Source of the DNA: a virus
Reading direction: 5' to 3' (one strand)
Length of the DNA: 64,000 nt
IMG/VR virus record: IMGVR_UViG_3300010316_000005
Span: 1-64,000 of that record
Made by a program: the position numbers and the translations under genes. Within the stretch, counting starts at the first letter, position 1; every line of letters begins with the position of its first letter. Of the stretch, positions 56,887 through 64,000 are shown in pieces. The notes under the pieces were generated by a model that was not told the origin of the DNA, ran no database searches, and was given only the letters and a program-made list of their open reading frames with translations.

Positions 56887-57366
56887 ATGACAAAAAAGAA
56901 AACAAATGAAGGACTTGGCGAGCTAGCTGACGCAGCAGAAAAGGACCACGAAGTACAGATGGCGCGTGCCGACTGCTACAAAATAGCAAAGTATGCTATT
57001 CAGTTACACGACCTTTTAAAGAAAGTTACCGAAGAGGAAGGTCTTGAAGGATGGCAGCAAGCTAAGATTACAAAGGCCGCTGACTACATATCAAGTGTAT
57101 TTCACAGCCTCGAGTATGACGAAAAAGTAACCAACAACGACGATGCGTCAGTAATGGACATTGCTATGAACACCAAAGAAGCAAGAGAATCAACTGACGT
57201 ATATAAGTCAAAGCTACATTCAACACTTAGAGAAAGAACTGAGAAAATTGGATGTACTGGTTGCGATGAAGTTTCAACTAAAGCAGCGTGGCAGAAGAAT
57301 AGCGGCACTTGCCCTAAGTGCAAGAAATCATCACAGGGCGTAGCAGAAGCAAAGGTAAAAAAGTAA
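56887..57366 (+). CDS. conserved late protein
   Basis: 159 residues. LGELADAAEKDHEVQMARAD, AKYAIQLHDLLKKVTEEEGL and QQAKITKAADYISSVFHSLE are conserved in marine T4-like phages as I recall. C-terminal Cys pairs (CTGCDE, CPKCKK) suggest a zinc ribbon. Structural role suspected. Confidence 0.7.
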   Translation: MTKKKTNEGLGELADAAEKDHEVQMARADCYKIAKYAIQLHDLLKKVTEEEGLEGWQQAKITKAADYISSVFHSLEYDEKVTNNDDASVMDIAMNTKEARESTDVYKSKLHSTLRERTEKIGCTGCDEVSTKAAWQKNSGTCPKCKKSSQGVAEAKVKK

Positions 57367-57542
57367 TGTATAAAAAAGTAGAAGATATATTTAACGGAAC
57401 AGACAGCAATCGTGCTGATCCTACTCCAACTTCAGTTGCGCCGTCGCAACCAGCACCCCAAAAAGCAGAAGCTGATATGACAGAAGCTGATAAGATTAGG
57501 GCGATGGGAGACAAGCTTTCTGCGATTTGGGACAGTAAGTAA
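57366..57542 (+). CDS. small late protein
   Basis: 58 residues from ATG 57366 (TAATG overlap). Pro/Ala-rich linker (DPTPTSVAPSQPAPQKAEAD) and a short C-terminal helix. Unknown. Confidence 0.6.
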   Translation: MYKKVEDIFNGTDSNRADPTPTSVAPSQPAPQKAEADMTEADKIRAMGDKLSAIWDSK

Positions 57543-58288
57543 TGGATTGGAATAAGCTACAGCATACGCTATATAATCTAGATCCAACAGATCGTCGTGA
57601 CGATATCGCTAAACTAACTCAGGTTGCACAAAGTGGTGCACCAACTGTGGCACCAACAAAAGATTACGTAACCGAAAGTGTTAATGTTCCGCAAGGATCT
57701 ATGCCATTGGGTATAGATTCAATCAGTGACTTTGCTGCACTTGCTGGCATTGTAACCGAAGGTAAACAAAAAGACGCAGATCAAGTTCGCGCAAAAGGTC
57801 CAATGCCTAAAGCAGAACCAGGACGCACAAAGCATCCATTCCAGGATAAGCTAGTAGGCGAAGAAGAAATTGACGAGGTAGGCGCGACTGACTTTGTTAA
57901 GGGACGATTTAAGCAAGGATACAACAACGCCAATAATCCCGCAGCCCTTAAGAATCCAGACGGATCTTCTAAACAGGCAGCAGCTAAAAAAGAACCGACA
58001 CGCATTACTGGAGGTATGTCAGGACAACGTATAGCTTCAGAATTAGGTGTCACTGAGCCGCAGCAATTTGCAAACGGTTACAACAAAATTAAATCAGGCA
58101 GACCAATTAACCGCAACGAGCAAATGGCTCTAGGTGCCGGCTTCGCACAGTTAATGAAAATGGACGACGTAAGCTTACGTAAAATGATGAATCAACTAGT
58201 GCAGCTTAGACAAGAGTCTGCGGTGCCAGCGAAGCGTACTGAATCAATTAAAGAAGAGCTTTACAGAAAACTCAATGCAGGAAAGTGA
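57542..58288 (+). CDS. conserved late protein
   Basis: 248 residues, starting in the previous stop. SDFAALAGIVTEGK, then an alanine/proline-rich middle, and the C-terminal ESIKEELYRKLNAGK. Common in marine T4-like phages; role unknown, possibly head or neck. Confidence 0.65.
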   Translation: MDWNKLQHTLYNLDPTDRRDDIAKLTQVAQSGAPTVAPTKDYVTESVNVPQGSMPLGIDSISDFAALAGIVTEGKQKDADQVRAKGPMPKAEPGRTKHPFQDKLVGEEEIDEVGATDFVKGRFKQGYNNANNPAALKNPDGSSKQAAAKKEPTRITGGMSGQRIASELGVTEPQQFANGYNKIKSGRPINRNEQMALGAGFAQLMKMDDVSLRKMMNQLVQLRQESAVPAKRTESIKEELYRKLNAGK

Positions 58289-58880
58289 TGACAGCGCAGA
58301 AGACATAGTTTGGAAAACAGTTGATCCAGATGATATCTGGGTTATGGACAAACTTATTCTTTCGCGCAAGCTAGGATATAACTGCGGCCCTGTTGGCCAA
58401 GACGTTAGTGCAGCGGGCTGGTATATTGTAAGACCATGCGTGAATATGATAGGGCTAGGGCTAGGTACACAAAAAGTTTGGCTGGATCAAAGCACTATGA
58501 ATTTGCCAATAGGGTATTTTTGGTGTGAATGGTTTGACGGTGAACACCTTAGCATAGACTATTACAATAAAAATCAAATGCTTTGTGTAGCAGGAAAGAA
58601 ACCCGACGACACATTTACAAAGTGGACAAGCTGGCACAGAGACAGCTTCATCATGCCCTTTCCTGAGATATTAGATCAGCTTGTACACCAAGGATGGATA
58701 AACTGTGAATTTATAGGCGACCGGCTTATCGAAGTACATTTGCGCCGCAATGAAGACTTTGACGGAAATATTAATCGTTTTATACCGGTGTGGGAAGGGG
58801 AAGATACTAGCCCTCCCAAAGGTTACACATACCGTGAGTACCCAGATGTACACGGTCGTATCGGAGCATTTGTCAAATAA
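58275..58880 (+). CDS. conserved late protein, ATP-grasp-like outline
   Basis: 201 residues. WVMDKLILSRKLGYNCGPVG, GWYIVRPCVNMIGLGLG, GYFWCEWFDGEHLSIDYYN and NCEFIGDRLIEVHLRRNED. The order of a RP-x-x-N-Gly-rich strand and a terminal E-x-HLR recalls ATP-grasp enzymes, but this is only a resemblance. Unknown role. Confidence 0.55.
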   Translation: MQESDDSAEDIVWKTVDPDDIWVMDKLILSRKLGYNCGPVGQDVSAAGWYIVRPCVNMIGLGLGTQKVWLDQSTMNLPIGYFWCEWFDGEHLSIDYYNKNQMLCVAGKKPDDTFTKWTSWHRDSFIMPFPEILDQLVHQGWINCEFIGDRLIEVHLRRNEDFDGNINRFIPVWEGEDTSPPKGYTYREYPDVHGRIGAFVK

Positions 58881-58884
58881 ACAC

Positions 58885-58913
58885 TTGACAAAAGTTCAAC
58901 AATATCATATACT
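58885..58913 (+). promoter_or_regulatory. sigma70-type early promoter
   Basis: TTGACA (58885-58890), 17 bp, TATACT (58908-58913). Drives the operon leading to the DNA polymerase. Confidence 0.8.
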
Positions 58914-58936
58914 TAATTAAGAAATGGAGACTTATT

Positions 58937-59203
58937 ATGAGTGATCGCGTCTATGGACCAGAAGAAAAAAAGAAATTGGAAAGACTAGTTAGCGAAGGTG
59001 TAACTGTGTTACAAGAAGTCGAAGACTTGAACGCAGGTCTAAAAGAAACTATAAAAGCAGTAGCAGAAGAACTAAATGTAAAGCCATCGCTTATTACTAA
59101 AGCAATTAAGATTGCTAAGAATCGTGACTGGGGTCGCGTTAACGATGAGTTTGAAGATCTAGAAACAATCGTTGCAACAATTGGCGTAGACGATAATGAG
59201 TAA
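58937..59203 (+). CDS. DsbA-like double-stranded DNA-binding protein
   Basis: 88 residues, all-helical, with ribosome site. PEEKKKLERLVSEGVTVLQE and AVAEELNVKPSLITKAIKIA match small helical proteins annotated as T4 DsbA relatives in marine phages. T4 DsbA binds near late promoters. The similarity to T4 DsbA itself is modest. Confidence 0.6.
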   Translation: MSDRVYGPEEKKKLERLVSEGVTVLQEVEDLNAGLKETIKAVAEELNVKPSLITKAIKIAKNRDWGRVNDEFEDLETIVATIGVDDNE

Positions 59204-59435
59204 GGAAATACCCGAACATCGGGATATCCTAGGAAACGTAGTTAAGGTAGACGATGTTGTCGTCTACCCTTCACACAATAGCCTAAAGATTGCACAGGTT
59301 AAAAAGTTAAACCCAAAAATGATTAATGTTTCGCCAGTTGGCAAAACGTATCATGATAGAAAATATCCAACGGATTTGTTAATAGTCGACGATCCTAAAA
59401 TTACATTATATATATTACAGAAGAGTAGCGCATGA
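59196..59435 (+). CDS. hypothetical small protein
   Basis: 79 residues, overlapping the previous gene by 8 nt. A strand-rich fold is suggested by GNVVKVDDVVVYPSHNSLK and LLIVDDPKITLYIL. Unknown function. Confidence 0.6.
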   Translation: MSKEIPEHRDILGNVVKVDDVVVYPSHNSLKIAQVKKLNPKMINVSPVGKTYHDRKYPTDLLIVDDPKITLYILQKSSA

Positions 59436-59713
59436 TTAAAAAAATATTAAGCTTCTTTAGCGAAAGCCGAAAGGCGAGCCCGATTGCATTTTATTGTGAG
59501 ATGGCAGAAGCTGCATTACTAATTAGTGCTAGTGCGATTTTAGCATTTACTATTTTAGACCCAGCAACAAAATTGTTTGTGCCGCTGTATCTTGTTGGCT
59601 CAATACTAGGAATAATAAGCGCAGTTTATAGACGCGCTGCGTTTGTTATTGTGTTATGTAGTTGGTTCACTGCGATGAATTTCATTGCTTTGATTCAATT
59701 ATTCTTGCTTTAA
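59432..59713 (+). CDS. small membrane protein
   Basis: 93 residues in ATGA overlap. Three likely membrane spans (ALLISASAILAFTILD, LYLVGSILGIISAVY, FVIVLCSWFTAMNFIA). Directly upstream of the polymerase; no known role. Confidence 0.6.
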   Translation: MIKKILSFFSESRKASPIAFYCEMAEAALLISASAILAFTILDPATKLFVPLYLVGSILGIISAVYRRAAFVIVLCSWFTAMNFIALIQLFLL

Positions 59714-59719
59714 TAAATA
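59712..59719 (+). promoter_or_regulatory. possible late promoter
   Basis: AATAAATA overlapping the stop codon of the membrane gene, 66 nt before the polymerase start. One base off the common form. Confidence 0.35.
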
Positions 59720-59784
59720 TCACAGAGTCGCTCACTTAAGAGCAGGTATAAGGTATGCTGGCCATAATCAGCAAGGAGAAATAT

Positions 59785-62478
59785 ATGCCATACGTAGACG
59801 GTTTTTTTGACCGAGACAACGACGTTATTAAAATAGTTGAAAGAGTAGACGGAAAAAGAGTTTACCAAGACTATCAATCAAAATACACATTCTATTACGA
59901 AGATCCAAAAGGCAAGTACAAGAGTACATACGGCCACCCGCTAAGTAAAATTGTATGCAAGAATACAAAAGACTTCCGCAAAGAACTAGCAATTAACAAA
60001 GACAAACATCTATTTGAATCAGATATCAATCCAATCTTTCAATGCTTGTCAGAACATTACCTCAATCAAGATGCGCCCAAACTAAATGTATGTTTCTTCG
60101 ACATCGAAACTGACTTCGATCCCGAAAGAGGGTTTGCGCCGCCCGAGGATCCATTTATGCCAATCACTGCTATTACTGTGAATTTACAGTGGCTAGATGT
60201 ATTAATCACAATAGCTATTCCGCCAAAGGGATTGCCATTTGAAGAAGCCAAGGCGATGTGTAAAGAACGTTGGGGCGAAGATGTTGTATTGTTTACTAAC
60301 GATTCAAATCACGCAGGCGAGCAACAAATGCTACAGACGTTCCTTGATCTAATCGAGGATGCTGATATCTTAAGTGGATGGAACTCAGAAGGGTACGATA
60401 TTCCGTACACTGTTAACAGAGTTAAGCGTATTTTAAGCAGCAATGACACACGGAGATTCTGCCTATGGGATCAAAAGCCAAAGCGTAGAGAGTTTGAAAA
60501 GTTCGGAAAGACTTCGGAAACGTATGACCTTGTTGGTCGCGTTCACCTTGACAGCTTGAACTTATACAGAAAATACACATACGAAGAACGCCACAGTTAC
60601 AGACTTGACGCAATTGGCGAAATGGAAATTGGCGAGAACAAAACTGTTTACGAAGGTACGCTGGATCAACTCTACAACAAAGACTTTAAAAAGTTTATCG
60701 AATACAACAGACAAGACACTGCGTTGCTAGACAAGCTAGATAAGAAGCTGCGCTTCATTGACCTTAGCAACGAACTAGCACACGCCAACACAGTGCTTCT
60801 ACAGACTACCATGGGCGCGGTTGCTGTTACTGAGCAAGCTATTATCAACGAAGCACACAGACGCGGGCTACAAGTGCCTAATCGCAAACCGCGCGAAGAT
60901 GGTGCTACTCAAGCTGCTGGCGCTTACGTTGCGTTTCCTAAAAAAGGACTACACAAGTGGATTGGGTCAATGGACTTGAACTCACTGTATCCGGCAGTTA
61001 TTCGCTCGCTAAACATGGCTCCAGAAACTATCGTTGGTCAGATTAGACCGGATACTTCTAACAGCCGTGTCGAGGCTGACATGAACATAAAGAAGAAAAG
61101 CTTTGCTGGATCGTGGGAAGGACGTTTTGCTACTGAAGAATATGAAGCTGTAATGGAACAACGCAGAGATGTTCCACTTATTATAGACTGGGAAGATGGC
61201 GCAGTTGATACACTTAGCGGTGCTGAGATTCATAAGATGATCTTTGATAGCAATCAACCATGGATGCTAAGTGCTAATGGTACAATCTTTACAACAGAGT
61301 TTGAAGGCGTTATTCCGGGTATTCTAAAGCGTTGGTACAGTGAGCGTAAAGAACTACAAGCTAAACTTAAAAAGGCAAGAGAAGCAGGCAACGATGCTGA
61401 AATTGCATTTTGGGACAAAAGACAGCTTGTTAAGAAGATTAACTTGAACAGCTTGTACGGTGCTATTCTTAACCCAGGCTGTAGATTCTTTGACAAACGA
61501 ATTGGACAATCAACTACGCTAACCGGTAGACAAATTGTTAAGCACATGAGTGCAGAGGTTAACAAGACGATTACAGGCGAGTACGATCATGTTGGCGAAA
61601 GTGTTATCTACGGTGATACCGACTCTGTGTATTTTAGTGCGTACCCTGTTCTTAAAGCCGACATCGATGCTGGACATATACCTTGGTCAAAAGAAACTGT
61701 TATACAATTGTACGATCAAGTAGCGGAGCAAGCTAACTCAACGTTCCCAGACTTTATGAGCAGAGCGTTTCATTGTCCGCGGTCGCGCAGTGACGTCATT
61801 GCTGCGGGACGTGAAATTGTTGGTAGCTCTGGGTTGTTTATCACTAAGAAGCGTTATGCTATTATGGTGTATGACGACGAAGGCAATCGTAAGGATACAG
61901 ATGACAGCCCAGGCAAGACTAAAGTTATGGGCTTAGATCTGCGTCGTTCTGATACTCCGGTGTTTATGCAAGACTTCTTAAAAGAAATCTTAGGCATGGT
62001 ACTACAGGACGCCGACGAGAAAAGTGTACTAGACAGAATTACTAAGTTCCGTAATGAGTTTGAAAGTATGCCGGGGTGGGAAAAAGGTACACCCAAGCGA
62101 GTAAACAAACTCAGTCATTATCGTAGGCTAGAAGAAAAACAAGGCAAGGCAAATATGCCAGGTCACGTTAGAGCTGCCCTTAACTGGAACACATTGAAGC
62201 GTATGAACAGTGACAAGTATTCACAAGAAATTGTTGACGGCATGAAGGTTATTGTTTGTAAGCTAAAGGGTAATCCACTGGGATACACATCTGTGGCATA
62301 TCCCACAGACGAACTACGTATTCCGGATTGGTTCAAGGAGATGCCATTTGACACAAATGCAATGAGCGAAACTATCATTGATAACAAGATTGGCAACCTC
62401 ATTGGTGTTCTAGACTATGACTTAGAGTCAACTAAGCAGTACACTACATTTAACAACTTGTTTGACTTTGGAGATTGA
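59785..62478 (+). CDS. 43: family-B DNA polymerase (gp43-like)
   Basis: 897 residues from ATG 59785, preceded by AAGGAG; an in-frame ATG at 59755 lacks such a site. Exonuclease: FFDIETD (Asp106, Glu108), SGWNSEGYDIPY, YNRQDTALLDKL. Polymerase: motif A DLNSLYPAVIR with Asp397, motif B KINLNSLYGAI, motif C YGDTDSVYF with Asp611 and Asp613. It replicates the genome together with the gp45 clamp, encoded just downstream. Confidence 0.97.
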   Translation: MPYVDGFFDRDNDVIKIVERVDGKRVYQDYQSKYTFYYEDPKGKYKSTYGHPLSKIVCKNTKDFRKELAINKDKHLFESDINPIFQCLSEHYLNQDAPKLNVCFFDIETDFDPERGFAPPEDPFMPITAITVNLQWLDVLITIAIPPKGLPFEEAKAMCKERWGEDVVLFTNDSNHAGEQQMLQTFLDLIEDADILSGWNSEGYDIPYTVNRVKRILSSNDTRRFCLWDQKPKRREFEKFGKTSETYDLVGRVHLDSLNLYRKYTYEERHSYRLDAIGEMEIGENKTVYEGTLDQLYNKDFKKFIEYNRQDTALLDKLDKKLRFIDLSNELAHANTVLLQTTMGAVAVTEQAIINEAHRRGLQVPNRKPREDGATQAAGAYVAFPKKGLHKWIGSMDLNSLYPAVIRSLNMAPETIVGQIRPDTSNSRVEADMNIKKKSFAGSWEGRFATEEYEAVMEQRRDVPLIIDWEDGAVDTLSGAEIHKMIFDSNQPWMLSANGTIFTTEFEGVIPGILKRWYSERKELQAKLKKAREAGNDAEIAFWDKRQLVKKINLNSLYGAILNPGCRFFDKRIGQSTTLTGRQIVKHMSAEVNKTITGEYDHVGESVIYGDTDSVYFSAYPVLKADIDAGHIPWSKETVIQLYDQVAEQANSTFPDFMSRAFHCPRSRSDVIAAGREIVGSSGLFITKKRYAIMVYDDEGNRKDTDDSPGKTKVMGLDLRRSDTPVFMQDFLKEILGMVLQDADEKSVLDRITKFRNEFESMPGWEKGTPKRVNKLSHYRRLEEKQGKANMPGHVRAALNWNTLKRMNSDKYSQEIVDGMKVIVCKLKGNPLGYTSVAYPTDELRIPDWFKEMPFDTNAMSETIIDNKIGNLIGVLDYDLESTKQYTTFNNLFDFGD

Positions 62479-62479
62479 T

Positions 62480-62893
62480 ATGATTGCAGGATTCACTTGT
62501 AGTGCTTGGGATCTACTTCACGCGGGACATGTTCAAATGTTGCGCGAAGCAAAGGATCAATGCGAATATTTAATCTGCGGATTGCAAGTAGATCCTACTA
62601 TCGATCGGCCGTCTAAGAATTCGCCAGTGCAAACCATTGTTGAAAGGTATACCCAACTAAAGGGTGTGAGGTATGTAGACGAAATAATACCTTACACTAC
62701 CGAAGCTGACCTTGAAGATATACTTTCTATGTATCATATTGATGTCAGAATACTAGGCGATGAATATCGTGAGATGGATTTTACTGGCAAAGACATCTGC
62801 AAGAAGCGAGGGATACAACTCTACTTTAATAAACGCGAGCACCGGTTTAGCAGCAGTGACCTTAGACAAAGAGTGACGGAGAGTAACAAATGA
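62480..62893 (+). CDS. cytidylyltransferase-like protein
   Basis: 137 residues from ATG 62480, with GGAG 6 nt upstream. The TagD-type nucleotidylyltransferase motif is FTCSAWDLLHAGHVQMLREA (HAGH), with VERYTQLKGVRYVDEI and a C-terminal SSSDLRQRV. Such enzymes activate glycerol-3-phosphate or a similar phosphate. The second HxGH protein here besides that at 53222; substrate unknown. Confidence 0.8.
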   Translation: MIAGFTCSAWDLLHAGHVQMLREAKDQCEYLICGLQVDPTIDRPSKNSPVQTIVERYTQLKGVRYVDEIIPYTTEADLEDILSMYHIDVRILGDEYREMDFTGKDICKKRGIQLYFNKREHRFSSSDLRQRVTESNK

Positions 62894-63054
62894 CCAACGA
62901 AACCCTCGAGTACCAAGTGACTCAACTAACTAAGCAAGTTGAACAGCTAGAACAAGAACTAGCACTTCTAAAAAATGAACTCAGCACAATTAGATTTGAA
63001 GGATGTTGGAAGTATCACGAAGATCCGCATCATAGACATACACCAAAGGAATGA
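62890..63054 (+). CDS. small coiled-coil protein
   Basis: 54 residues, ATGA overlap with the previous gene. The first 36 residues form a leucine-heptad helix (QLTKQVEQLEQELALLKNEL); the tail is His-rich (KYHEDPHHRHTPK), a possible metal site. Unknown function. Confidence 0.6.
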   Translation: MTNETLEYQVTQLTKQVEQLEQELALLKNELSTIRFEGCWKYHEDPHHRHTPKE

Positions 63055-63087
63055 TCTAAATAATCAAGAGAACCTTCGAAAAAACGC

Positions 63088-63116
63088 TTGACTTTCAAGT
63101 ACTTAGATATTACAAT
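63088..63116 (+). promoter_or_regulatory. sigma70-type promoter of the clamp gene
   Basis: TTGACT (63088-63093), 17 bp, TACAAT (63111-63116). Ribosome site TGGAGAAA follows before ATG 63138. Confidence 0.75.
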
Positions 63117-63137
63117 AAAACAAATGGAGAAACATAT

Positions 63138-63866
63138 ATGAAAGATATACTACAAGACATCGTCGCTCACACGCACAGCTTGGGCTTCTTAACCTTAGTC
63201 AAAGTTACGTCAGAGTCTGACACTCTAATTGACTCAATGGCAGAAGACCGTTCTGTTATTATGAGCGCAACTACACACAAGCCAATCGACGAGTTTGACG
63301 GTGTGTTTGGTATGCCCAACCTAGATAAATTGAATTTGCACTTGAAGAACCCAGAGTACAAAGAAAATGCTAATATTGAAGTTGTCGTTGTTGAGAAGAA
63401 CGGCGAACAAGTGCCGACGCACATTCACTTTGAAAACCAAGCAGGCGACTTCCAGAACGACTATCGCTTTATGAGCCGCGCTGTCATTGACGAGAAACTA
63501 AAGAGCGTTAAGTTCAAGGGCGCAGCATGGAATGTAGAATTTCAGCCAAGTATGGCTTCAATTCAAAGAATGAAGCTAATGTCAGCAGCACACTCCGAAG
63601 AGCCTAACTTTAACGTAAGCACCAAAGACGGCGACCTAGTGTTTAGCTTCGGTGACCTTAGTACACACGCAGGCGAATTTGTTTTCGAAGCAGGCGTTGA
63701 AGGTAAGCTATCGCACACTTGGAGTTGGCCGGTTTCTGCGGTGCAGTCTGTGTTAAACTTAGACGGCGACGTTACTATGAGTATTTCGGACCAAGGCGCA
63801 ATGATGATCAGCGTAGACTCTGGTTTGGCCAAGTATGACTACATACTACCAGCACAAAGCAAATAA
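63138..63866 (+). CDS. 45: DNA polymerase sliding clamp (gp45-like)
   Basis: 242 residues (T4 gp45 228). The protein follows the marine T4-like clamp: TLIDSMAEDRSVIMSATTHK, DGVFGMPNLDKLNLHLKNP and the C-terminal LDGDVTMSISDQGAMMISVD. It forms the ring that tethers the polymerase and also supports late transcription in T4, which matches the late promoters here. Confidence 0.88.
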   Translation: MKDILQDIVAHTHSLGFLTLVKVTSESDTLIDSMAEDRSVIMSATTHKPIDEFDGVFGMPNLDKLNLHLKNPEYKENANIEVVVVEKNGEQVPTHIHFENQAGDFQNDYRFMSRAVIDEKLKSVKFKGAAWNVEFQPSMASIQRMKLMSAAHSEEPNFNVSTKDGDLVFSFGDLSTHAGEFVFEAGVEGKLSHTWSWPVSAVQSVLNLDGDVTMSISDQGAMMISVDSGLAKYDYILPAQSK

Positions 63867-63876
63867 GGAGACTGTA

Positions 63877-64000
63877 ATGTCTGAAGAATTTAATATCTAC
63901 GAATTTGGAAAAATGTTTGATGCCGCAATGTCGTCGGACAATCCAAGTGTTAAAAAAGCACTAAGAAACTTTATGATGATCTGCGCAATGGTTCATGCAG
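63877..64000 (+). CDS. 5' part of a small conserved protein after gp45
   Basis: AAGGAG precedes ATG 63877. The visible 41 codons start MSEEFNIYEFGKMFDAAMSS and are helical. Similar proteins follow the clamp gene in marine T4-like phages; role unknown. The gene runs off the window. Confidence 0.6.
   Translation, partial: MSEEFNIYEFGKMFDAAMSSDNPSVKKALRNFMMICAMVHA

Overview
The window is a 64 kb internal segment of a lytic T4-like myophage genome of the marine type. The evidence is a family-B DNA polymerase (gp43-like), sliding clamp (gp45-like), clamp loader (gp44-like), ATP-dependent DNA ligase, DexA-like exonuclease, DHFR and thymidylate synthase, PhoH, a GroES-like co-chaperonin, giant fibre proteins with the NDGTGD...NxNF N-terminal module of marine T4-like phages, and T4-style late promoters (TATAAATA or GATAAATA). 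No photosynthesis genes, tRNA genes, CRISPR arrays or integrase are visible. The CCA-adding enzyme resembles the gammaproteobacterial enzyme and the ferredoxin is FdxA-type, so a proteobacterial host is likely; this is inference.

Layout. 1-13.9 kb: early genes in tight ATGA-overlapping operons behind sigma70-like promoters (TTGACA, 16-18 bp, TATAAT). They are mostly small unknown proteins plus a PTH2-like protein, CCA-adding enzyme, DNA ligase and an HNH nuclease. 13.9-19.4 kb: a mixed block with QueD, a glycosyltransferase, UV endonuclease UvsE, a DGQH-motif protein and an HNH nuclease. 19.4-34.4 kb: late structural genes, including a 2662-residue fibre protein, a 1085-residue Ig-repeat protein and an IscA-like Fe-S protein. 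34.4-43.3 kb: a DnaE-like orphan, GroES-like protein, MazG-like pyrophosphohydrolase, DexA, gp44, FdxA ferredoxin between two paralogous membrane proteins, DHFR and thymidylate synthase. 43.3-58.9 kb: PhoH on the minus strand, then late genes: a likely lysis set (spanin pair, holin candidate, GH19 endolysin), DnaJ and ClpA chaperones, and conserved virion-associated proteins. 58.9-64 kb: the replication core with polymerase and clamp.

The most striking feature is the set of six GIY-YIG homing-endonuclease genes. Three of them (at 5.4, 36.2 and 41.9 kb) sit just after the 3' end of a gene, and on their far side lies a second, diverged copy of that same gene's 3' end (6250-6384, 36975-37043, 42703-42756). 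The simplest reading is that each endonuclease cassette arrived together with a replacement 3' end for its target gene, keeping the target functional and leaving the original end stranded. Two of these cassettes share a 28-nt boundary block that contains a late promoter. The one beside thymidylate synthase resembles I-TevI, the endonuclease of the T4 td intron, and its ribosome-binding site lies in a 14-bp hairpin.

Two genes look frameshifted (204-367 and 45857-46553). A family of small early proteins shares a C-terminal F-x-L-K/R-W/Y signature. Several strong promoters lie so close to start codons that leaderless mRNAs are likely.
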